Part shown: positions 25,201 through 34,392 of the stretch, in pieces
How positions within the stretch are numbered: the stretch's first letter is position 1
Layout: every line of letters starts with the position of its first letter
Source of the DNA: Alteracholeplasma palmae J233
Lineage (GTDB): Bacteria > Bacillota_I > Bacilli_A > Acholeplasmatales > Acholeplasmataceae
Assembly: GCF_000968055.1 (NCBI RefSeq)
Contig: NC_022538.1
Coordinates: forward strand, 1,151,499-1,215,498
Direction: 5' to 3'
DNA: 64,000 nt
The notes under the pieces: generated by a model
Database searches by the model: none
Seen by the model: the letters and a program-made list of their open reading frames with translations, nothing else
What the model was told of the DNA's origin: nothing
Position numbers and translations under genes: made by a program

Positions 25201-26429
25201 TGAAATCTACTCCTTTTAACTTTCTTAATCGCTTTTTTAACTTCAGCACGGTATTTCTTTTTATGGTTAGGTTTTACTTTATTACTCTTTTTAACTGCTT
25301 TAACAGCTGTAATGATTTCTTCATCTTTTTCTTTAACTTTAGGTAATTCAATAACAAATTCACCTTTAGTTAGCGATGCATTTTTAAAAGTAATACCCAT
25401 TTTTTTAATTTTATCTATTTTTCTTGATTCTTTTAAATCATATAAAACAATTACATCTCCGCTTTTACCCATTCTACCTGTTCTACCGCTTCTATGTTTA
25501 AAAAACTCTAAATGATATGGTAGATCATAGTGAATCACGTGCGATGCTGTAAAATCGATGCCTCTTGCTGCTAGATCACTTGCGACAACATATTGATATT
25601 TCAATTTATGAATATCTTCTATCATTTTCTTTCTAACTTTCATATTTAAATCTGAAGAAAAGTTAGCAACATTGACCTTATTTTCTTGTAATTCAGCGAA
25701 TATTTTTTGTTGATCTTCTTTTTTAGATACAAATATGAATGCCAAATATGGATTAATTGTTTGTGTTAATTGTCTTAAAGTTTCTAATTTATTATCTAAT
25801 TTTGTTTTTAGCAAATAATAAGAAATATCTAATGTATGTTGATTTGTTGTATCGATTACAATTGAGCTACCAAAATATTTTTTAATAAATGGTTCCATTG
25901 TTTCTGTAATCGTTGCAGAAAATAAAAGTATTTTTGGATTTAAATTTTCTATTACTGCATCAATTTTCACTAAAAAATCTTCGTCAAACATCATATCAGC
26001 TTCGTCTAAAACCAAATATTTTGCTTTATGAATTTTTAGTTTATTTTCCTTTGATACATAATCGTGAAGTTTTCCTGGTGTTGTAATCACAACTTGAGGT
26101 TGGTTATTATTTAACCAATCTAATTCTCGTTTTTTATCATTTCCACCATAATAAGCTTTGGAAATAATATCTTCATCAATTTCTTTTAACATCTTGTTAA
26201 CTTGTATAACTAATTCATTTGTAGGAACTAAAATGATAGCTTGAACTTCATTAAGATCTTTATTAATTTGACTTAGAATAGGAAGTAAGTAGGCATGTGT
26301 TTTACCTGTTCCGGTAGGTGCCAAACCTACAATATTTTTTTGTTCTTTAAAATTTTTAAATACCTCTTTTTGGATTGGAGATAATTCATCAAATTTTAGT
26401 AATTCTAGTTTTTCTTTTATATAGTCCAT
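25197..26429 (-). CDS. DEAD-box RNA helicase (CshB-like)
   Basis: About 410 residues. Motifs: APTGTGKTHAYLLPIL, PTNELVIQ, TTPGKLHDYV, DEAD, SAT, ASDLAARGIDF, HRSGRTGRMGKSG, and a Lys-rich C-terminal tail that may bind RNA. The TLS-like PTNEL and TGTGKT forms resemble CshB. The ATG at 26429 has AAAGGTGA upstream; a GTG nine bases earlier is less likely. The stop codon is TGA, inside ATGA with nfo. Lies between dinB and nfo in a putative operon. Confidence 0.92.
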   Translation of the reverse strand: MDYIKEKLELLKFDELSPIQKEVFKNFKEQKNIVGLAPTGTGKTHAYLLPILSQINKDLNEVQAIILVPTNELVIQVNKMLKEIDEDIISKAYYGGNDKKRELDWLNNNQPQVVITTPGKLHDYVSKENKLKIHKAKYLVLDEADMMFDEDFLVKIDAVIENLNPKILLFSATITETMEPFIKKYFGSSIVIDTTNQHTLDISYYLLKTKLDNKLETLRQLTQTINPYLAFIFVSKKEDQQKIFAELQENKVNVANFSSDLNMKVRKKMIEDIHKLKYQYVVASDLAARGIDFTASHVIHYDLPYHLEFFKHRSGRTGRMGKSGDVIVLYDLKESRKIDKIKKMGITFKNASLTKGEFVIELPKVKEKDEEIITAVKAVKKSNKVKPNHKKKYRAEVKKAIKKVKRSRFQ

Positions 26430-26451
26430 TTCTATCACCTTTCTTATTATA

Positions 26452-27630
26452 TCATTTAATTCCTTTTTTAATGCTATTAGCGGTCTTCTGGTTAATTTTT
26501 TTTATAACCTCATTGATTTTTTCTTCTTTTCCTGTTAATTTTTGATAATTGAATAAATCATATTCTGTTTTTAATTGCTCTTCTGTTAATAAGTTTTGTA
26601 TAAAGACACCTACTAGCCTTAAAGGTGTACCGTCATAGTATTCTTGAAGTAATGCTTCAACTTGGTTTTTTATAACGATTGCTTCATCCTGATAATCAAA
26701 AAAAGTATAACTACGATTAATCGTTTTAAATTGATCGCTTTTTAGTTTAATTCCAACAGTCTTATAGACCATTTTATATTTTTTTAATCTCAAGTAAACT
26801 CTTTCTGACAACTCCATTAAAAAAGGCAAAAGTGCTTCTTCTTGATCAATAGCATAGTTCAGTGTCGTTTCATGGCTAATTGACTGAGGTAACGCATACT
26901 TATTAGGATCAACAATATTGTTACTCTCTCCAATCATCTCATTAACGTTTGCCAAGTAATTCTTTTCGGACATAACAGTCAGAATCTTATCTTTATTTTC
27001 TTTAAGTAAGAAATCATTAATTGTAAAAATATTTTTTTCTTTAAGTAACTTAGCAGTCTTTTTTCCTATACCAAAACTATCATTAATATCTAAAGGCCAT
27101 ATTGTATCTTTCAATTCTCTTTTTCTTAAAATAGTAATTCCTAATGGTTTTTTCATATCAGATCCCATTTTAGCTAAATATAGCGTTGGGGCAATACCGA
27201 TTGAACATGGTAATTGATATTCATTTACTAATCTTGTCTGGATTTCTTTAGCGATTTCTAAAGGATGCTTAGTTTTAGCAAGTTCAGTCACATCTAAATA
27301 AGCTTCGTCAATGGATGCTTGTAGAATAAGTTCTGAATATTTTTTTAAAAAATTAATAAACTCTCTACTTTTTTCTCTATAAAAAGGAAAATCAGTCGGA
27401 ACTACCAGAAGTTTGGGAAATATATCTAAAGCTTCTTTCAAACTCATCCCTGCTCTAATACCGAGAGCTCTAGCTTTATATGATGCGGTAGATAAAACCC
27501 CTCTCCTAGAACTTGTTATACCACCAATTGCAAAGACTTTATTTTTTAAATAAGGCTCTTTTATCATAGCGCAAGTGGCGTAAAAAGCATTTAAATCTAT
27601 ATGAAAAATTATCTTAACTTCTCTTTTCAT
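26452..27630 (-). CDS. dinB: Y-family DNA polymerase IV
   Basis: 392 residues, translesion polymerase. Catalytic segments: IIFHIDLNAFYATC (first Asp), then ASIDEAYLDVTE (Asp-Glu pair), SIGIAPTLYLAKMGSDMKKP, and a helix-hairpin-helix region FGIGKKTAKLL. The C-terminal little-finger domain is present. Ribosome site AAAGGTGG. First in dinB-helicase-nfo, divergent from the small gene at 27705. Confidence 0.93.
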   Translation of the reverse strand: MKREVKIIFHIDLNAFYATCAMIKEPYLKNKVFAIGGITSSRRGVLSTASYKARALGIRAGMSLKEALDIFPKLLVVPTDFPFYREKSREFINFLKKYSELILQASIDEAYLDVTELAKTKHPLEIAKEIQTRLVNEYQLPCSIGIAPTLYLAKMGSDMKKPLGITILRKRELKDTIWPLDINDSFGIGKKTAKLLKEKNIFTINDFLLKENKDKILTVMSEKNYLANVNEMIGESNNIVDPNKYALPQSISHETTLNYAIDQEEALLPFLMELSERVYLRLKKYKMVYKTVGIKLKSDQFKTINRSYTFFDYQDEAIVIKNQVEALLQEYYDGTPLRLVGVFIQNLLTEEQLKTEYDLFNYQKLTGKEEKINEVIKKINQKTANSIKKGIK

Positions 27631-27664
27631 TATTTGCCACCTTTCATTATGTAAAATTTTATTG

Positions 27665-27670
27665 TATAAT
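27665..27670 (+). promoter_or_regulatory. -10 of small membrane-protein gene
   Basis: TATAAT 35 bases before the ATG at 27705, without a well-placed -35. Confidence 0.4.
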
Positions 27671-27704
27671 AATTAAAGATAAAGAATTAACTGAGGTGAA
27701 ATTT

Positions 27705-27881
27705 ATGGCTAAGTCTAAAAAACCAACTGTTTCCAAAAACAAAGAAAATCAAGTAGAAGAAAAAGTTTATAAAAGTCCAACTGAAACATGGTGGGGAAAA
27801 ACAATTATTTGGTTGCTCATCATAGGTACAATTGCTCTTATATTTGTATCAGCAATCATTGCGTTGATTAATGCAATTTAA
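27705..27881 (+). CDS. Small single-helix membrane protein, unknown function
   Basis: 58 residues: a Lys-rich cytoplasmic part of about 30 residues, the motif PTETWWGKTIIW, and one helix to near the C-terminus. The start at 27705 has GAGGTG 6 bases upstream; the GTG at 27696 is inside that site. Not recognised. Bounded by its own -10 and a shared terminator, so it is likely a real gene. Confidence 0.7.
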   Translation: MAKSKKPTVSKNKENQVEEKVYKSPTETWWGKTIIWLLIIGTIALIFVSAIIALINAI

Positions 27882-27883
27882 AT

Positions 27884-27906
27884 AAAAAGGCTAAAGGCCT
27901 TTTTTA
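27884..27906. terminator. Bidirectional terminator between convergent genes
   Basis: AAAAAGGC - TAAAG - GCCTTTTT serves the small gene on the plus strand and recN on the minus strand. It overlaps the last codon of recN. Confidence 0.8.
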
Positions 27907-29550
27907 TTTTTCTAAAAGACTTTTAGCCAAGGCGATTGCTTCTTTGGTTACTCTATCATCTGATAACATTAATGCGATTGCATGTACTCTTTGTTCACTG
28001 TCTAATTTATTAATTTTAGAAACCATTCTATCAATTACTTTTTCTTTTGCAATTAAATAGTGGTAATCAGCTTTAGCAGCCACTTGTGGTAAGTGAGTAA
28101 TAACTAATGTTTGTATATCTTTACTTAGTTCTTTCATCTTGCTGGCTACCTTAGAAGCTGTCTTTCCACTAATTCCGATATCTATCTCATCTAATACTAA
28201 AAGACTTAACTGATGTGTTTTAGCATAAATGCTTTTTAAAGCAAACATGAATCTAGCTTTTTCTCCGCCGCTTGCTACTTTAGATAATATTTTTACTGGT
28301 TCGCCTTCATTAAGAGAAATCATAAATTCAATTTTATCAATACCATTTTCAAGTAATTCAGGTTTTTCTTCTAAAGGTTCAAATTCAATTTTAAAAACTG
28401 ATTTTTCTAAATCCAAATCTTTGAGTTCTAAGAGAATATTTTTTTCTAATATAGTCGCTAACAACTTTCTTTTTTTTGACAATTCAATTGCTTTATTAAG
28501 CGCTTTATTATAGTTTGTTTCTACTTTTTCTAAGGCTTTTTTTACATAATTATCATAATCAGTAATTAAACTTAATTCATCTTTTATTTCTTCTAAATAA
28601 ACGATCAGTTCATTAATTGATTTTTGATATTTTGTTTCAATTTTTGCAAGTTCATAACTTCTTTCTTGAAGTTCATTAAACTCATTTTCATCAAAATCAA
28701 GAGAATCTAACTGTTTATATATTTCATTTTTAACTTCATCTAAAACATAATATTGGCTTAACAGGCTTTCAGATAAATCTTCGTATTTTTTATCAAAAGA
28801 GGCTACTTTGTGAAGTGCTTGATAACTATCATAAATAGCATCTAGTGAAAATCTATCGTTTTCTAGTTTTTCATATGATGTTTGTAAGGCTTGTTTTATT
28901 TTATCAAAATTAGATAATTTAGATAAAGCCTCATCGACTTCTTCTTTTTCATTTACTTTTAAACTGAGTTGTTCTAATTCTTTGACTTGATATGTTAAAA
29001 AATCTATTCTTTCAACTGATTCTTCTTTTTTAAGTTTGATTCCCTTATATTCTTTTAAAGCATTAGTATAACTTTCTTTTAAAAATATGTAGTCATTAAC
29101 TAAAGGATCAATAGTTGCATAATCCATTTGGTCTAAAAAATCTAAATATAATCCTTTATCCATGATATTAAATGTATCTGTTTGAGCGTGAATAAGTCCA
29201 ATTACTTTACTAATTTCTTTTAATTTAGCTAAAGTAATGGGTTCATTATTCAGCTTAATTTGGTGTTTTCCCTTACTATCGACTTCTCTAAAAATCTCTA
29301 TAAGTTCAGGTAATGAGAGTTTTTCTTGTTGATACTTTGTGAGTCTAAACTTAGCTTTGATCATTGCTTTATCTTTTTGATATCTAATTAAATCTTGATC
29401 GGCTCTTTTACCAAAAATCAAAGATAGTGATTCTAAAAGAATAGACTTTCCACTTCCTGTTTCACCAGTTAAGGCAGTAAGTCCGTTATAAAATTCTACT
29501 TCAATATCATCAATTAGAGCGAAATCCTTTACCTTAAGTGTTTCTAACAT
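27904..29550 (-). CDS. recN: DNA repair protein RecN
   Basis: 548 residues, SMC-like ATPase of double-strand-break repair. Walker A GETGSGKSILLESLSL near residue 30, two long coiled-coil arms, then the signature KVASGGEKARFMFALK and Walker B LLVLDEIDIGISG. Last gene of nusB-xseA-xseB-tlyA-recN; 9 bases after tlyA with GGAG as ribosome site. Confidence 0.95.
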   Translation of the reverse strand: MLETLKVKDFALIDDIEVEFYNGLTALTGETGSGKSILLESLSLIFGKRADQDLIRYQKDKAMIKAKFRLTKYQQEKLSLPELIEIFREVDSKGKHQIKLNNEPITLAKLKEISKVIGLIHAQTDTFNIMDKGLYLDFLDQMDYATIDPLVNDYIFLKESYTNALKEYKGIKLKKEESVERIDFLTYQVKELEQLSLKVNEKEEVDEALSKLSNFDKIKQALQTSYEKLENDRFSLDAIYDSYQALHKVASFDKKYEDLSESLLSQYYVLDEVKNEIYKQLDSLDFDENEFNELQERSYELAKIETKYQKSINELIVYLEEIKDELSLITDYDNYVKKALEKVETNYNKALNKAIELSKKRKLLATILEKNILLELKDLDLEKSVFKIEFEPLEEKPELLENGIDKIEFMISLNEGEPVKILSKVASGGEKARFMFALKSIYAKTHQLSLLVLDEIDIGISGKTASKVASKMKELSKDIQTLVITHLPQVAAKADYHYLIAKEKVIDRMVSKINKLDSEQRVHAIALMLSDDRVTKEAIALAKSLLEK

Positions 29551-29559
29551 ACATCTCTC

Positions 29560-30255
29560 CTACTTTTTTAAATAGATTAAAAATTCTTGATTACCATCTT
29601 TACCTTTAATAATTGAAGGCATAAAGCCATTAATTTCATAACCTAATACATTGACTTCGTTGACTATTTTTTCAATGACTTGTTTTTCAACCTTAATGTT
29701 TTTCAATATTCCTTTTTTTAACTCTTTAGGAGATACTTCAAACTGGGGTTTAATAAGTGCTATAAGTTCTTTATTGCTATTTGAAATATGTCTTAGTATT
29801 GGAATAATTGAAGTAAATGATACATCAATCGTCATGATATCGTGTTCTGGAATAGTAACATCTAATATATTTGTTTGTTCATTTAATATAATTTTAGAAT
29901 GATCACGCAAACTCTTATCTAGTTGTTCTGTTCCAACATCATAAGCATAAACTAGTTTAGCCTTATAATTTAAAGCACATTGTGTAAAGCCACCTGTTGA
30001 TGAACCTACATCAACAACCACTTTATCAGTAAAATCTATTTTAAACTCATTAATAGCATGTTCTAATTTTTCTCCAGCACGGCTGACATATTTTCTAGTT
30101 TTAAGTAATGTTATAACATCAGTTTCTTTTAATTCATATCCAGATTTAGTAACTTGTTTATCATTTACTAACACAAAGCCTTGTTTAATAAGATCTTGTC
30201 CTTCTGAACGGGTTGACACTAAATCATAGGCAACAAGATAATGATCTAATCTCAT
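29560..30255 (-). CDS. tlyA: TlyA-family rRNA 2'-O-methyltransferase / hemolysin A homologue
   Basis: 231 residues: an N-terminal S4 RNA-binding domain (RLDHYLVAYDLVSTRSEGQDLIK) and an FtsJ/RrmJ-type SAM domain with VVDVGSSTGGFTQCAL and SFTSIIPIL, IKPQFEVSP. TlyA methylates ribosomal RNA; the hemolysin label comes from older assays. Start codon shares one base with the xseB stop (TAATG). Gene order matches that in Firmicutes. Confidence 0.92.
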   Translation of the reverse strand: MRLDHYLVAYDLVSTRSEGQDLIKQGFVLVNDKQVTKSGYELKETDVITLLKTRKYVSRAGEKLEHAINEFKIDFTDKVVVDVGSSTGGFTQCALNYKAKLVYAYDVGTEQLDKSLRDHSKIILNEQTNILDVTIPEHDIMTIDVSFTSIIPILRHISNSNKELIALIKPQFEVSPKELKKGILKNIKVEKQVIEKIVNEVNVLGYEINGFMPSIIKGKDGNQEFLIYLKK

Positions 30256-30434
30256 TACTTAATTTCCTTTATCACTAACTCTTCTGCTTGTTTTATTTTT
30301 TCATAACATACTTTAGAAAGTTCTATACCTTCTTTATACTTTTTAATTGCATCGTCTAAAGAAATATCTTTATTTTCTAACTCTTTTACGACTGTTTCTA
30401 ATTGTTTAAGTTGCTCTTCAAAACTTTTGTTCAT
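30255..30434 (-). CDS. xseB: Exodeoxyribonuclease VII small subunit
   Basis: 59 residues, starting MNKSFEEQLKQLETVVKELE and containing the family segment SLDDAIKKYKEGIELSKVCYEKI. It forms the small helical subunit that stabilises XseA. It overlaps xseA by one base upstream and tlyA by one base downstream, both as TAATG. Easily missed for its size. Confidence 0.95.
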   Translation of the reverse strand: MNKSFEEQLKQLETVVKELENKDISLDDAIKKYKEGIELSKVCYEKIKQAEELVIKEIK

Positions 30435-31765
30435 TATTTTTCCCTCTTTTCTTTAACAATAGTCTTTACAAATCCATCTTTAAATTCTATGGTGAGTTCT
30501 TCTTTTATCTTAATATTTGAAACGCTTGTTACTACATTATCATTCATTTTAACTAAGGCAAAGCCTTTATTCATGAAAGTTAGCGGGTCTAGACCTTTTA
30601 ACTTTTCTAATTGAATAAGGTATGAAAGTGTCTTATCCTTGATTCGTTGTTGGTATTTTTCATTCAAGAAATTATCTAAATATTTAAGTTGTTCTTTATA
30701 CATCAAAATTTTTTCTTGAGGTGAAACTACTTTTTGCGTTAATGTATCTATTTTATGTTTATAAGTAGTAATAATACTTTCGTAATTTTTATTTAAGTAC
30801 ATCATTTGATGATTGAGTTCTTTATAAGAGTCCTCTATTTTTCTTTTGGGACTCAAATTACTAAGTCTTTCTTCTAAATAAAGAATAGTTTGTTTTAAAT
30901 AATCAAACTTAGCATTTATATGATAGTTTAATAATCTTTTATTTTCTTTTATTTTTTCTAGTAAATCATCTTTATTTGGAGTTGCAAGTTCAGCTGCGGC
31001 AGTCGGCGTTGGTGCTCTTAAATCTGAGACAAAGTCTGATAGCGTAAAGTCTGTTTCATGCCCGATTGCAGTAATGACAGGAATTTTAGAATTAAAAATC
31101 GCTTCAATGACTTCTTTTTCATTAAAAGCCCATAAATCCTCTATAGAACCTCCACCACGACCAACAATAAGAGTATCTACTAAGTTGTCTTGGTTTGCTT
31201 TATTAATCTGTTTAACAATACTTTCTTTTGCATACTCACCTTGAACCAATGCTGGATATAAATATATTTCTGTAAGTAAATATCTTCTTCTAACAGTATT
31301 TTTAATATCTTCTATAACAGCTCCTGTATTAGAAGTGATAACTCCTATTCTTTTAGGAAATTTAGGAATGGCTCTTTTATGTTCTTGATTGAAATATCCT
31401 TTAGCTTCTAATTCTTTTTTTAGTGCTTCATATTTCAAATAAAGATCACCAATACCGTCTAAACTCATTTCGTATACATTTAGGCTATAAGTTCCTCTTG
31501 GTGCATATAAATTAATTGTCGCTTGAATTAAAACATGGTCACCATCTTTTGGTTCAAAAAGAATTTTAGAGGCTAAATTAGCAAACATCATGGCTGATAT
31601 TTGTGCCTCTTCATCTTTTATTACAAAATAAAAGTGACCAGTATTATGTCTTTTAAAATTAGATATCTCACCTTTGATCAAAATTGTTTGAAGATGTTTA
31701 TCTGTTTCTAATTTAGTTTTAATATATTTAGTTAAAGCGGCAACCGTTAAATAACGTTGTTCCAT
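30434..31765 (-). CDS. xseA: Exodeoxyribonuclease VII large subunit
   Basis: 443 residues, processive single-strand exonuclease. N-terminal OB fold (ILIKGEISNFKRHNTGHFYF), catalytic domain with RIGVITSNTGAVIEDI, LIVGRGGGSIEDLWAFN, ITAIGHETDFTLSDFVSDLRAPTPTAAAE shown here only in part by its landmarks, and a long coiled-coil C-terminus that holds XseB. Ribosome site AGGTG. Follows nusB by 8 bases. Confidence 0.95.
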   Translation of the reverse strand: MEQRYLTVAALTKYIKTKLETDKHLQTILIKGEISNFKRHNTGHFYFVIKDEEAQISAMMFANLASKILFEPKDGDHVLIQATINLYAPRGTYSLNVYEMSLDGIGDLYLKYEALKKELEAKGYFNQEHKRAIPKFPKRIGVITSNTGAVIEDIKNTVRRRYLLTEIYLYPALVQGEYAKESIVKQINKANQDNLVDTLIVGRGGGSIEDLWAFNEKEVIEAIFNSKIPVITAIGHETDFTLSDFVSDLRAPTPTAAAELATPNKDDLLEKIKENKRLLNYHINAKFDYLKQTILYLEERLSNLSPKRKIEDSYKELNHQMMYLNKNYESIITTYKHKIDTLTQKVVSPQEKILMYKEQLKYLDNFLNEKYQQRIKDKTLSYLIQLEKLKGLDPLTFMNKGFALVKMNDNVVTSVSNIKIKEELTIEFKDGFVKTIVKEKREK

Positions 31766-31773
31766 CTTTTCAC

Positions 31774-32157
31774 CTACTTTATTGATTGATAAATTTGATC
31801 TAATACTTTATTCGTAAAACGATGTTGTTTAGCATCATCTAAGTTTGAAAATTCTTTTGTCAGTTCAATTGCTTCATTGATTACAATTGTATGAGCTAAT
31901 TCTTTTTTCAATAGTTCATAAGTTGCTAATCTAATGATTGCTTTGTCTACTTTGTTTAATCTATTTAAACTATAATCAAAAAGGTTCTTTTCAATAAGTA
32001 AGTCAACTTGTTCTAATTCTTTTATTACTTGGTTGAATAAATCTATACTTTCAGGTGAAAATAATTCATTTTTAAGTTCAAATTTACTTTCATAAAAATC
32101 ATATTGATATAATAATTCCATTACTTCTTCTCGAAGTTTTCTTCTAGCATCGTTCAT
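31774..32157 (-). CDS. nusB: Transcription antitermination factor NusB
   Basis: About 127 residues, all-helical, works with NusE/S10 on rRNA antitermination. Typical segments: RRKLREEVMELLYQYDF at the start, LDYSLNRLNKVDKAIIRLATYEL-like core, INEAIELTKEFSN, FTNKVLDQI at the end. I take the ATG at 32157 because GAGGTG is spaced correctly; the longer frame to 32226 adds 23 residues not seen in the family. First gene of the repair operon; an extended -10 is just upstream. Confidence 0.92.
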   Translation of the reverse strand: MNDARRKLREEVMELLYQYDFYESKFELKNELFSPESIDLFNQVIKELEQVDLLIEKNLFDYSLNRLNKVDKAIIRLATYELLKKELAHTIVINEAIELTKEFSNLDDAKQHRFTNKVLDQIYQSIK

Positions 32158-32174
32158 AAATAACACCTCATCTA

Positions 32175-32183
32175 ATTTTACCA
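32175..32183 (-). promoter_or_regulatory. nusB operon extended -10 promoter
   Basis: Minus strand TGGTAAAAT, about 18 bases before the nusB start. It lies inside the longer reading frame, which further supports the shorter NusB. Confidence 0.5.
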
Positions 32184-32230
32184 CATTTGTTTGTTTAACA
32201 AAAGAATCTTTTGTTTTATTTTTCATATTA

Positions 32231-32254
32231 AAAGGTGCTTAAGAAAGCACCTTT
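32231..32254 (-). terminator. Terminator after the first pot operon
   Basis: Ten-bp stem AAAGGTGCTT / AAGCACCTTT with a 4-base loop plus T on the minus strand, directly after the stop of the gene at 32257. Confidence 0.85.
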
Positions 32255-32256
32255 AT

Positions 32257-32505
32257 TTAAATAACAATTAATATGATTGCTAAGAGTATTTGAATAAATA
32301 CATACATCGGCAATACGATTAGATAATATACTTTGGGATATTTATTAGGGATGATAAATGTAAGTATCACTACCAGACTAAATACTGCTATATAGATATA
32401 AAGTATGACTGGGTTATACTCGATAATAATTGATACTAATGTAAGTATCGTTGCTAAGATAGCACTTGTTATATTTTTCTTTTTTAATTGGTCAAATGTA
32501 CGCAT
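32257..32505 (-). CDS. Small membrane protein at the end of pot operon 1, unknown function
   Basis: 82 residues with three hydrophobic stretches (about 12-29, 32-51 and 58-82) after a basic MRTFDQLKKKN start. Not recognised. It follows potD by 13 bases with no terminator between them, so it is probably cotranscribed with the transporter. Confidence 0.65.
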   Translation of the reverse strand: MRTFDQLKKKNITSAILATILTLVSIIIEYNPVILYIYIAVFSLVVILTFIIPNKYPKVYYLIVLPMYVFIQILLAIILIVI

Positions 32506-32518
32506 TTTTTTTGCCTCT

Positions 32519-33601
32519 CTATTTAGCTTTCACTTGGTTCCATGCTTCGTCAATTAATTTTTTAGCAGTTTCATTGTGGCGGTATATTTCATCATTTTCA
32601 TGGAATACAATTTGGTATGCATCTTTAAAGTCTGCGAATTCTCCGCCTTCTTCAGTTAATTCTGCAATAATATTAGTAAATGGTGATGTATATCCAATAA
32701 ATTCTGCATTTGCTTTAGCATTTTCATGTCTTGAAATAAAATTAATAAATTTATATGCAAATTCTTGATTAGCATTTTTAGGTATAACCATACCATCTAC
32801 CCAAATGTTAGTTCCTGTTGTTGGTACGTAATATCCTAATTGATCATTTTCTGACATTAAGTATACAGAATCTCCTGAATAAGCTACTGATATATCATAT
32901 GCCATTTGTTTAGGGTTAATCATTTGATCTAAGATTTGATCTGTTACAAATGATACATTATTACCATGATCATTTTTTAAATCAATTAACCAATTTTTAG
33001 CAGCATTGATTTCATCCGTTTGTTCACTATTCATAGATTTACCTGCATTTTTCAAAGCAACTAATAAACCTTCTCTTGAAGTATCATATAAAGATACTTT
33101 ATATTTAGTGTCTTTTAATATTTCCCAGTTTCTAGTTTCAAGTTCAGATTTTTCTACTTTATTTTTATTATATAACAATCCAACATTACCCCAGAAGTAA
33201 GGTACTGAGTATTCTAAGAAATCATAACCATTTGTTTCGTTTTTTAATCTTTCTAATAATGAGTTTAATCCACTAGCAAACTCAGTATCTTTATTAAATG
33301 CATCAATCTTAGTCCAGTCAATCTTAGCTAATAAATCCAATTGAATTAAATGTTCTGTTCCATATTCACTAGGAATAATCACATCATATTTATCTCCACC
33401 TTGAATTTTTGTAATTGCTAATTCATTTGAAGTGAACATAACTTGGTTTACTCTGATTCCTTCTTCTTTTTCAAAAGCTTTAACTAATTCTGGGTCAATA
33501 TATTCTCCCCAGTTGTAAAGAACCATTGTAGGTCTACTATCACAAGCAGCAAGCACTAATGAAGCTACTGCAGTTAATATAACTAATAATGTTTTTTTCA
33601 T
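32519..33601 (-). CDS. potD: Spermidine/putrescine-binding lipoprotein PotD
   Basis: 360 residues. A lipoprotein signal ends in LAAC with C20 as lipid site; the mature part begins with the family hallmark LYNWGEYIDP. It binds polyamine outside the membrane and delivers it to PotBC. The ATG overlaps the potC stop as ATGA, and AGGAG lies 12 bases upstream. The PotD-like half of the fusion at 39287 is its paralogue. Confidence 0.93.
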   Translation of the reverse strand: MKKTLLVILTAVASLVLAACDSRPTMVLYNWGEYIDPELVKAFEKEEGIRVNQVMFTSNELAITKIQGGDKYDVIIPSEYGTEHLIQLDLLAKIDWTKIDAFNKDTEFASGLNSLLERLKNETNGYDFLEYSVPYFWGNVGLLYNKNKVEKSELETRNWEILKDTKYKVSLYDTSREGLLVALKNAGKSMNSEQTDEINAAKNWLIDLKNDHGNNVSFVTDQILDQMINPKQMAYDISVAYSGDSVYLMSENDQLGYYVPTTGTNIWVDGMVIPKNANQEFAYKFINFISRHENAKANAEFIGYTSPFTNIIAELTEEGGEFADFKDAYQIVFHENDEIYRHNETAKKLIDEAWNQVKAK

Positions 33602-34392
33602 TCTTTTTCTATTCTCCTTTTGGATCTAATATAATCTATTGTTACTTTTATACCAATAACAAATATAATAATGGTTGAAAGAGCATTAACCGAAGGGTTA
33701 ATTGTTCCTCTTAAACTGTAAATATAAGCTGAGATGTTTTGGTAAGATTCCCCACCAACAAAGTATGAAATAATAAAATCATCAAATGACATTGCAAAGG
33801 CAATTGCTGCTCCTGCAATCATTGATCCTTTAAGTTGTGGTAAAACTACTTTAAACATTGTTTTTATTGGGGTTGCTCCTAAGTCATAGGCAGCATCTAT
33901 TAAATTATCATCTAAACTTCTTACTTTAGGATATACCGTGATTAAAACATATGGTACACTAAATGAGATGTGAGCTAAAAGCATTTTCCAGAAACCTGAT
34001 GTAATACCAATTGATCCAAATAAGACAAATAAGGATAATGCGGTAATAATTTCAGGGTTCACAATTGGAATATTATTAGCACTTAATGTGACATTTCTAA
34101 ATACTTTTTTACTCTTTGAAAGAGAGATTGCGGCCATTGTGCCAATAATGGTTGATATAAGTGTTGATAAAAATGCAATCTCTAAGGTTACCCATACAGC
34201 TGATTTAATGGTTGGGTCAGTAAATAGTTTTTCATACCACTGAAAACTGAAAAAATTCCAGTGTACTAAGGAAGCCGTTCTTCCTGTGCTACCATTAAAT
34301 GAAAATATGACTAATGAAATAATGGGAATATAAATCAATAATAAAATGATTGTAATATATATTTTAGGAAGTGTTTTTCTATTTCTAAGCAT
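33598..34392 (-). CDS. potC: Polyamine ABC transporter permease PotC
   Basis: About 264 residues with six helices. The EAA loop reads DAAYDLGATPIKTMFKVVLPQLKGS; SFDDFIISYFVGG follows, as in PotC. Start at ATG 34392 with AAGGAAGTG upstream, overlapping potB by 8 bases; the TTG at 34419 is much less likely. Ends in TGA inside ATGA with potD. Confidence 0.93.
   Translation of the reverse strand: MLRNRKTLPKIYITIILLLIYIPIISLVIFSFNGSTGRTASLVHWNFFSFQWYEKLFTDPTIKSAVWVTLEIAFLSTLISTIIGTMAAISLSKSKKVFRNVTLSANNIPIVNPEIITALSLFVLFGSIGITSGFWKMLLAHISFSVPYVLITVYPKVRSLDDNLIDAAYDLGATPIKTMFKVVLPQLKGSMIAGAAIAFAMSFDDFIISYFVGGESYQNISAYIYSLRGTINPSVNALSTIIIFVIGIKVTIDYIRSKRRIEKE

Noticed and set aside
32158-32226. 23-residue N-terminal extension of NusB
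   Set aside because: It covers the predicted promoter and ribosome site and has no match to NusB; the ATG at 32157 is better.
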